This document shows, piece by piece, positions 14,403-19,167 of a stretch of 19,167 bases of DNA. Source of the DNA: an uncultured Oscillospiraceae bacterium (GTDB taxonomy: Bacteria; Bacillota; Clostridia; Oscillospirales; Acutalibacteraceae). The translations under genes and the position numbers were made by a program. The first letter of the stretch is position 1. Every line of letters begins with the position of its first letter. Location: contig USQH01000017.1 of NCBI GenBank assembly GCA_900556765.1, forward strand, positions 1 through 19,167, written 5' to 3'. The notes under the pieces were generated by a model. It saw nothing but the letters and a program-made list of their open reading frames with translations, was not told the origin of the DNA and made no database searches.

Positions 14403-15572
14403 ATGGAAAATTTCATTATTCCGGCGGAAATAAACGTCGTACTTGAAAAAATTGAAGATCTCGGCTACGAAGCATGGCTGGTAGGCGGCTGTGTGCGTGA
14501 TATGTTGCGCGGCTGCATGCCTCATGACTACGACATTGCGTCGTCGGCGCCGTGCGAAGCGGTCTGTGCCGCATTCGACCGAGTTATTGAAACCGGGCTG
14601 AAGCACGGAACGGTCACGGTCATATCGGACGGCGTGCCGATCGAGGTCACTCGCTACCGCGTCGACGGCGGTTATTCCGACGGGCGACATCCCGACTCAG
14701 TCAGCTTTACAGGCAGTTTTGCCGCCGACCTGTCGCGGCGTGATTTCACCGTCAATGCGATCGGTTATCATCCGATTCGCGGACTGTACGACCCATTCGG
14801 CGGTAAAAACGATCTTGCGCGCGGTGTTTTACGGACGGTCGGCGAGCCTGAACGCCGCTTCGGCGAGGACGCACTGCGTATAATGCGCGCGGTGCGTTTC
14901 GCCTCCACACTCGGATTCAGTATCGAGCAGGAAACTCTGGACGCCGCAATACGGCTGGCGCCCACCCTGCAAAACGTCAGTGCGGAGCGTATATTCAGCG
15001 AACTGAAAAAAGCGCTTGCAGGCACGCGTCCGAGCCTGCTCGAAGTACTGATAGCAAGCGGAGGACTGCGCCACATAGGGCTGTGCGAATGTAAGCCGCT
15101 TTCTTCCCTCGACCGTATAGACGGCAGTGTAAACATACGCTTGGCGGCGCTGATACGTCTTTGCAACGCCGACGCTGCCGCCGTATGCGCGTCTCTGAAA
15201 ACCGACAGAGCGGCGCGTGCCACTGTGAAAAAGGCAGCGGCAGCTATCGCCGCCGATCCTCCGCTCGACAGCGTGGGATTAAAGCGGCTGCTTGCCGAAC
15301 TGTCATATGACGAGCTGATCGGACTGCTTTCGGCGCTCTCGGTGTTGAACAGGCGCGATACAACGGATGCGCGCCGCACGATCGACCGAATAGTAGAGCA
15401 GCATGAGCCGTACCGCATCGGCGATCTGGCGATAAACGGAAACGACCTTGCGACGCTCGGCATCACAGGTAGGGCGGCAGGCGACACACTGGAAATGCTG
15501 CTTGACAAGGTGCTCTGCGACCCATCGCTCAACACACCCGACAAGCTAAAATTGCTTGTGAATATGCACTAA
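14403..15572 (+). CDS. cca: CCA tRNA nucleotidyltransferase
   Basis: A 389-residue class II nucleotidyltransferase, the short type found in Firmicutes. It adds or repairs the 3' CCA of tRNAs using CTP and ATP. The head domain has GGCVRDMLRG (28-37), the catalytic pair DYD (Asp42, Asp44), the third acidic residue in IEVTRYR (Glu81), the RRDFTVNA motif (112-119) that takes part in nucleotide selection, and DPFGG (130-134). The neck motif is RFGEDALRIMRAVRF (152-166). The C-terminal half is helical with no HD phosphohydrolase motif seen. Poly(A) polymerases share the head, but size and motifs favour a CCA enzyme. AAGGA lies 7 nt before the ATG. The last codon overlaps the putative sigma-K -35 of dpaA. 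Confidence 0.93.
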   Translation: MENFIIPAEINVVLEKIEDLGYEAWLVGGCVRDMLRGCMPHDYDIASSAPCEAVCAAFDRVIETGLKHGTVTVISDGVPIEVTRYRVDGGYSDGRHPDSVSFTGSFAADLSRRDFTVNAIGYHPIRGLYDPFGGKNDLARGVLRTVGEPERRFGEDALRIMRAVRFASTLGFSIEQETLDAAIRLAPTLQNVSAERIFSELKKALAGTRPSLLEVLIASGGLRHIGLCECKPLSSLDRIDGSVNIRLAALIRLCNADAAAVCASLKTDRAARATVKKAAAAIAADPPLDSVGLKRLLAELSYDELIGLLSALSVLNRRDTTDARRTIDRIVEQHEPYRIGDLAINGNDLATLGITGRAAGDTLEMLLDKVLCDPSLNTPDKLKLLVNMH

Positions 15573-15594
15573 CAAACGATAAGTCTCATAGAAT
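15568..15594 (+). promoter_or_regulatory. Putative sigma-K promoter of dpaAB
   Basis: AC (15568-15569) followed after 17 nt by CATAGAAT (15587-15594) fits the sigma-K pattern AC-N16/17-CATAnnnT. The spoVF (dpaAB) operon of Bacillus subtilis is transcribed by sigma-K in the mother cell. The predicted start is about 15601. The -10 lies inside the left arm of the following hairpin. Such short motifs can occur by chance. Confidence 0.5.
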
Positions 15595-15627
15595 GTTGTT
15601 AAAGACGATTCTATGAGACTTATTATT
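15579..15627 (+). terminator. 16-bp hairpin between cca and dpaA
   Basis: ATAAGTCTCATAGAAT (15579-15594) is exactly complementary to ATTCTATGAGACTTAT (15608-15623), with a 13-nt loop, and TATTTT follows. It most likely terminates the cca transcript. It ends only 5-10 nt before the GGGGTGG ribosome site of dpaA. Confidence 0.8.
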
Positions 15628-15640
15628 TTGGGGTGGCGTG

Positions 15641-16435
15641 ATGAAATTTAGGATACTTGGCGGAGACGTCCGATTTGAAATGCTGGAAGAAATGCTGACA
15701 GCCGAGGGGCATACCGTCGACCGTCATGAGAATATTACCATCCTGCCGCTGCCCGTCACGCGCGACGGCGTGACATTGAATGCGCCGAGAGAAAACGGCG
15801 CGATACAGTTATCCGACATCGTAAGCGCCGCCGACGAAGGCGATATTTTTATCGGCGGTATGCTGCCCGACGACTTTGCCGCACGCCTAAAGGCAAGCGG
15901 CGCAATAGTATTTGACTACAATGCGCGCGAAGATTTTACCCTTCAAAACGCCGAGCTTACCGCCGAGGGCGCTGTCGCGCTTGCCGTTTATCAAACCGAT
16001 TTTGCCATTATGGGCACGCAATGTCTTGTTGCCGGTGGCGGTCGGATCGGCAAGGCGCTGTCGTGGCGGCTCGCCGCGCTCGGCGCCGATGTAACTATGA
16101 GCGCGCGAAAGGCATCCGACTTTGACGCCGCCGAACAAATGGGCATAAAACACATTCACAGCGGAGATATAGCGCAGCATATAGCCGACTATCCGCTTGT
16201 TTTTAACACCGTGCCGGCACGAATCTTCGGCGACGCAGAAATTGACGCGGCGACTCGCGGCTGCGTTTATATCGAGCTTGCCTCATCACCGTACGGCATA
16301 GATTTTGACGCGGCGAAAGCGGGCGGTATAAGAGTTGTAAACGCACCTTCCCTGCCTGCAAAAACTGCTCCGCGTGCCGCCGCCGAAAACATTAAAACCG
16401 CTGTTTTCAGCATCATTAGGGAGGAATTTACATGA
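15641..16435 (+). CDS. dpaA: Dipicolinate synthase subunit A
   Basis: A 264-residue homologue of SpoVFA/DpaA. With DpaB it makes dipicolinic acid from the lysine-pathway intermediate dihydroxy-tetrahydrodipicolinate in the mother cell; dipicolinate then fills the spore core with calcium. The N-terminal part (MKFRILGGDVRFEMLEEML) matches the DpaA N-domain. A nucleotide-binding loop GGGRIG is at 132-137. The C-terminal signature VVNAPSLPAKTAPRAAAENI is at 232-251. At 264 residues it is somewhat shorter than the Bacillus protein (about 297). A GTG at 15638 would add one residue; the ATG was chosen for its 6-nt spacing from GGGGTGG. The stop codon overlaps dpaB (ATGA). Confidence 0.95.
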   Translation: MKFRILGGDVRFEMLEEMLTAEGHTVDRHENITILPLPVTRDGVTLNAPRENGAIQLSDIVSAADEGDIFIGGMLPDDFAARLKASGAIVFDYNAREDFTLQNAELTAEGAVALAVYQTDFAIMGTQCLVAGGGRIGKALSWRLAALGADVTMSARKASDFDAAEQMGIKHIHSGDIAQHIADYPLVFNTVPARIFGDAEIDAATRGCVYIELASSPYGIDFDAAKAGGIRVVNAPSLPAKTAPRAAAENIKTAVFSIIREEFT

Positions 16436-17004
16436 ACAACATTAGGGTGGGATACGCCATGTGCGGCTCCTTCTGCACCCTTAAATCAGCCATAAGCCAG
16501 CTTAAAGCCCTCAGTGAGCAGGGCTATGATATATATCCGATAATGTCGCCCATCGTTTACTCGACCGATACCCGTTTCGGTTCGGCAGAGGACTTCCGCA
16601 GTCAGGTTACCGACATCTGCGGCCGCGAAATAATCCACACCATAGTCGAAGCCGAGCCGATCGGTCCGAAAGCGCTGCTCGATATATTGGTCGTGGCTCC
16701 GTGCACAGGTAACACCGCCGCAAAAATTGCAAACGGCATTACCGACACCGCCGTATGCATGGCGGCAAAGGCACATATGCGAAACGGTCGTCCCGTGCTG
16801 CTTGCAATGGCGACAAACGACGCACTTGCTGCATCGGCAAAAAACATCGGCTCTCTTATGAACACAAAAAATATTTATTTCGTGCCGCTCGTTCAGGACG
16901 ATCCGGCAGGCAAACCGACCTCTCTGGTTGCCGACTTTTCGCGCATCAGTGAAGCCGTTACAGCCGCTCTTGACGGCAAACAGTTACGACCTTTGTTGTT
17001 TTAG
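16432..17004 (+). CDS. dpaB: Dipicolinate synthase subunit B
   Basis: A 190-residue flavoprotein-fold subunit of dipicolinate synthase (SpoVFB). It starts VGYAMCGSFCTLKSAISQL, with the family's APCTGNTAAKIANGITD at 89-105, MATND at 126-130, and the closing VPLVQDDPAGKPTSLVADFS at about 151-170. The fold is that of the HFCD/flavoprotein family (as in Dfp/CoaC and UbiX), but the subunit acts with DpaA rather than as a decarboxylase. AGGGAGG lies about 7 nt before the ATG, and translation is coupled to dpaA through the 4-nt overlap. No clear terminator follows, so reading through into the lipoprotein gene is possible. Presence of dpaAB implies endospore formation. Confidence 0.95.
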   Translation: MNNIRVGYAMCGSFCTLKSAISQLKALSEQGYDIYPIMSPIVYSTDTRFGSAEDFRSQVTDICGREIIHTIVEAEPIGPKALLDILVVAPCTGNTAAKIANGITDTAVCMAAKAHMRNGRPVLLAMATNDALAASAKNIGSLMNTKNIYFVPLVQDDPAGKPTSLVADFSRISEAVTAALDGKQLRPLLF

Positions 17005-17019
17005 TTCAAAGGCGCAAAA

Positions 17020-17052
17020 TTGTAATTCATTTGTAACTGCTTTGTGATGACT
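17020..17052 (+). repeat. Three tandem 11-bp repeats at the lipoprotein promoter
   Basis: Three units follow each other without a gap: TTGTAATTCAT (17020-17030), TTGTAACTGCT (17031-17041) and TTGTGATGACT (17042-17052). The conserved core is TTGTrA, repeated every 11 bp, on one DNA face. The last six bases of unit 3 are the -35 of the promoter. This arrangement is that of PhoB/OmpR-family response regulator sites. Confidence 0.7.
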
Positions 17053-17075
17053 TTTTCCGCAGTGAAGATTATAAT
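17047..17075 (+). promoter_or_regulatory. Promoter of the lipoprotein peptidase gene
   Basis: ATGACT (17047-17052), a 17-nt spacer and a perfect TATAAT (17070-17075). The -35 is part of the third 11-bp repeat. Confidence 0.68.
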
Positions 17076-17108
17076 GAAAATGAAGTAACTCATACGGAGT
17101 TGGATGAT

Positions 17109-18980
17109 ATGAAAAAGATACTGTCTGCAATCACTGTTTTCACACTTATTCTGTCACTGCTGTGCTCATGCGGCACGGAAACGATAAAAACGCCGGACAA
17201 CACGGCCGACCTGTTCGGTGACGTGCTGTTCGGCGATGTATTTTTGCTCCGCTCAACAAAGTCATTTGACGGAATTTACTGCACGTCGCTGTATGATGAC
17301 ACATTGCTTGTCACACACGAGCGCAACGATCAGGTCTATGCGATGTTTTACGACCTGAAAAAAGGCGAAATAATCTCCGATGTCTGCGCCGATCTGACTG
17401 AGTATTACAAAAGCACAGAAGAAAGCGACTTCGACGCCGCGGACAGTTATAACATACGGCTGATTGACGGCAAAACCGCATACATTATTGTCGGCAGCAA
17501 AGCGCATTTATTTAACAATAAAATGGAATTTATACGCACGATAGACGCCGGCAACGATATCAATAATATATTTGCTCTCGGCGGTCATATATGGGCATCC
17601 GGCAACTGCACACTGACTGAATTTGACTCAAACGGAGAACCGCACCGGTACACCGTTGACGATGCATATTCATTCAGCCCATGCGCCATGAATGGGAACC
17701 GAGCCGTTTTCACTTGCTATGACAAATATGGAAACTCGATGTACCTGTCGCTCGATACCGAAAGCGGAAAATACGAGCAAAGCTTCCCTTCACTTGGCTC
17801 GTTCTCATGCTACATCGGTGGCGCAATATACGATTACGACAGCAATACATCGACATTAAGACGTACCGACCCCAATTTAAATTCCGCTGCCTCGATATAC
17901 GATCTTGACGACCGTCTGACCATGGTGATCGCCGCTGACGACAAATACTTTTACGTTGATCTTCAGTCGGTCGATTACGGCGGTTTTGCAAAATATTCGG
18001 TCAACAGCGGTCAGTTGTGCGATAAACTGGTTGTCGACAATGACAGCAAATATATTATTGATACTTTTTCGGCTCAGTTGTATTCGGGCAATTTTATTTT
18101 AATTGTCACAGACGACACCTGTTCGCGCATATGTCTGTGGAAAAGCGGCGAAACAGGCGACAAAGGCGGATTTAAAAATTACGGTGACAGCAAGAAATAT
18201 GAGGTCAGCTATTTGTCCGCCGACGAAATGTGCGGGAAATACAACATAGGCGTTTACTACGGAGAAAAAGCATCTGAACACGATTTTGTCGATTATTCGG
18301 TTGAGCCGCTTAACGACAACATACAGTTAAAAAACGCGATCAACGATGTGCTGTCGGTGCTTGACAAAACACCGGACGGCTTTGTCGACGAGCTTATACG
18401 CGGATTCAACGGGTTTGATTTGTACTTATGTTCAACCATGAAGCCTCGCTCTATGCATTCCATTTCATTGGCGGCTGGATTTACTTGCATTGAAGATAAC
18501 CGCATAGTCGTCGCCATTGACGCTACTCAAGGCGGAATAGCACAAACCTTTGCTCATGAATTTATGCACTGCATTGAAATCTCAATAAACAACAGTTTTA
18601 TCAACATGGCGTTTTCCAACTGGTCTGACTATAATCCTGACGGTTTTGACTACAACTACACCTATGAAAACAGCAACGGTATCGCTACGGGATCGGGATA
18701 TGACACAAAATACACCGCCGAAACCGACGCGGCATATCGCTACGAAAACAACGGCGGCAAATGTCCCGACATTTACTTCGTTGACGGCTATTCAAAGACC
18801 TTTCCAAATGAGGACAGAGCGCGCATTTTTGAACATCTATGCTGTGACGGAGATAAGCTAAACTGGTACTTTGACAGTGACAAGCTGAATGCAAAAGCAA
18901 AGTATTTGTGCAAATCACTGAGAGAGTGTTTTGACACTCTTAAAAACTGCGACAACATATACTGGGAACGCGGGCTGTAA
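17109..18980 (+). CDS. Secreted lipoprotein with HExxH zinc-peptidase motif
   Basis: A 623-residue protein I do not recognise as a named family. The N-terminus MKKILSAITVFTLILSLLCSC is a lipoprotein signal peptide with lipobox LCSC, acylated at Cys21. Residues 40-370 are rich in short aromatic/Asp-containing strands (YDLKKGEI, FALGGHIWASG, KYSVNSGQL) suggestive of a beta-propeller. Near the C-terminus is HEFMHCIE (His483, Glu484, His487), the HExxH zinc site, and about 80 residues later FPNEDRARIFEHL, whose Glu568 or Glu575 is a candidate third ligand as in gluzincin-type peptidases. The end (LCKSLRECFDTL) is helical. The likely role is a surface-anchored metallopeptidase; substrate unknown. 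The first possible codon is a TTG at 17100, but CGGAG lies 9 nt before the ATG at 17109, which was chosen. Confidence 0.8.
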   Translation: MKKILSAITVFTLILSLLCSCGTETIKTPDNTADLFGDVLFGDVFLLRSTKSFDGIYCTSLYDDTLLVTHERNDQVYAMFYDLKKGEIISDVCADLTEYYKSTEESDFDAADSYNIRLIDGKTAYIIVGSKAHLFNNKMEFIRTIDAGNDINNIFALGGHIWASGNCTLTEFDSNGEPHRYTVDDAYSFSPCAMNGNRAVFTCYDKYGNSMYLSLDTESGKYEQSFPSLGSFSCYIGGAIYDYDSNTSTLRRTDPNLNSAASIYDLDDRLTMVIAADDKYFYVDLQSVDYGGFAKYSVNSGQLCDKLVVDNDSKYIIDTFSAQLYSGNFILIVTDDTCSRICLWKSGETGDKGGFKNYGDSKKYEVSYLSADEMCGKYNIGVYYGEKASEHDFVDYSVEPLNDNIQLKNAINDVLSVLDKTPDGFVDELIRGFNGFDLYLCSTMKPRSMHSISLAAGFTCIEDNRIVVAIDATQGGIAQTFAHEFMHCIEISINNSFINMAFSNWSDYNPDGFDYNYTYENSNGIATGSGYDTKYTAETDAAYRYENNGGKCPDIYFVDGYSKTFPNEDRARIFEHLCCDGDKLNWYFDSDKLNAKAKYLCKSLRECFDTLKNCDNIYWERGL

Positions 18981-19090
18981 ACAAAGCGTGCACAATAAGC
19001 GATCACCGTAATGTAATGACCATTATGTATCCTTCAGCCGAGTATACATCACTGTTTATTCAGTCCTGCGAAAAATTTAATATTAAAAGC

Positions 19091-19118
19091 GGCATCGACT
19101 CGTGTTTGAGTCGGTGCC
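19091..19118 (+). terminator. Hairpin downstream of the lipoprotein gene
   Basis: GGCATCGACTC (19091-19101) pairs with GAGTCGGTGCC (19108-19118) with one G-U wobble, around a GTGTTT loop. The trailing sequence TCCTAATTTT is a poor U-tract. It lies about 110 nt after the stop codon; nothing else recognisable is seen between 18981 and the window end. Confidence 0.65.
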
Positions 19119-19167
19119 TCCTAATTTTCGGATAAGTATTAATATAAATAAAAATATAAATAAAAGA

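Noticed and set aside
14768..15544. A 258-codon minus-strand open frame opposite cca
   Set aside because: Serine/arginine-rich shadow sequence with no motif; cca motifs on the plus strand are clear.
17100..17108. TTG start adding three residues to the lipoprotein
   Set aside because: It would lie directly against the CGGAG ribosome site; the ATG at 17109 has 9-nt spacing and begins a normal MKK signal peptide.
1..19167. Mobile elements, CRISPR arrays, tRNA or rRNA genes
   Set aside because: No transposase, integrase, spaced identical repeats, T-loop/acceptor pattern or rRNA-like sequence was seen on either strand.

Overview
The window reads as chromosomal DNA of an anaerobic, endospore-forming Clostridia bacterium, most likely of the Oscillospiraceae/Ruminococcaceae kind; this placement is an inference. 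The evidence is a full-length pyruvate:ferredoxin oxidoreductase (anaerobic metabolism), both subunits of dipicolinate synthase (spore core), strong AGGAGG-type ribosome sites, TTGACA/TATAAT-type promoters, a CarD-type regulator, and a YtrA-type GntR/ABC operon. I see no insertion sequence, phage gene, CRISPR array, rRNA or tRNA. Base composition looks even except for AT-rich intergenic stretches.

Layout. (1) 1-2377, minus strand: a preQ1-I riboswitch, then queT (queuosine-precursor ECF transporter), a DUF896 small protein, a D-2-hydroxyacid dehydrogenase and a PHP-type (histidinol-phosphatase-like) gene cut by the window edge. The first three are joined by overlapping stop/start codons. (2) 2439-3788, minus: a CNNM/CBS/CorC-HlyC membrane protein with its own promoter and a strong terminator. 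(3) 4045-8278, plus: a Nim-like FMN flavoprotein, then nifJ (PFOR), the latter with its own promoter, a short leader hairpin and a trailing hairpin. (4) 8489-8983: a CarD-domain regulator behind a two-hairpin leader and before a classical terminator. (5) 9109-12875: an autoregulated-looking GntR/ABC operon. A 16-bp-arm palindrome sits on the start site of its promoter. The operon holds a YtrA-like repressor, an ATPase and a 751-residue permease with a large extracytoplasmic domain, and ends in a bidirectional terminator shared with murC. (6) 12912-15572: murC and cca, divergently transcribed. (7) 15568-17004: dpaA-dpaB with ATGA overlap, preceded by a 16-bp hairpin whose left arm contains a sigma-K-like -10. 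(8) 17020-18980: a secreted lipoprotein with an HExxH zinc-peptidase motif, behind a promoter with three tandem 11-bp repeats of the kind bound by OmpR/PhoB-family regulators.

Most genes are core functions: tRNA modification and maturation, cell wall, central metabolism, sporulation. The parts that look least described are the regulatory arrangements (riboswitch, operator, nested promoter/terminator, tandem repeats), the lipoprotein peptidase and the extracytoplasmic domain of the ABC permease. All calls come from reading the sequence; no database search was possible.
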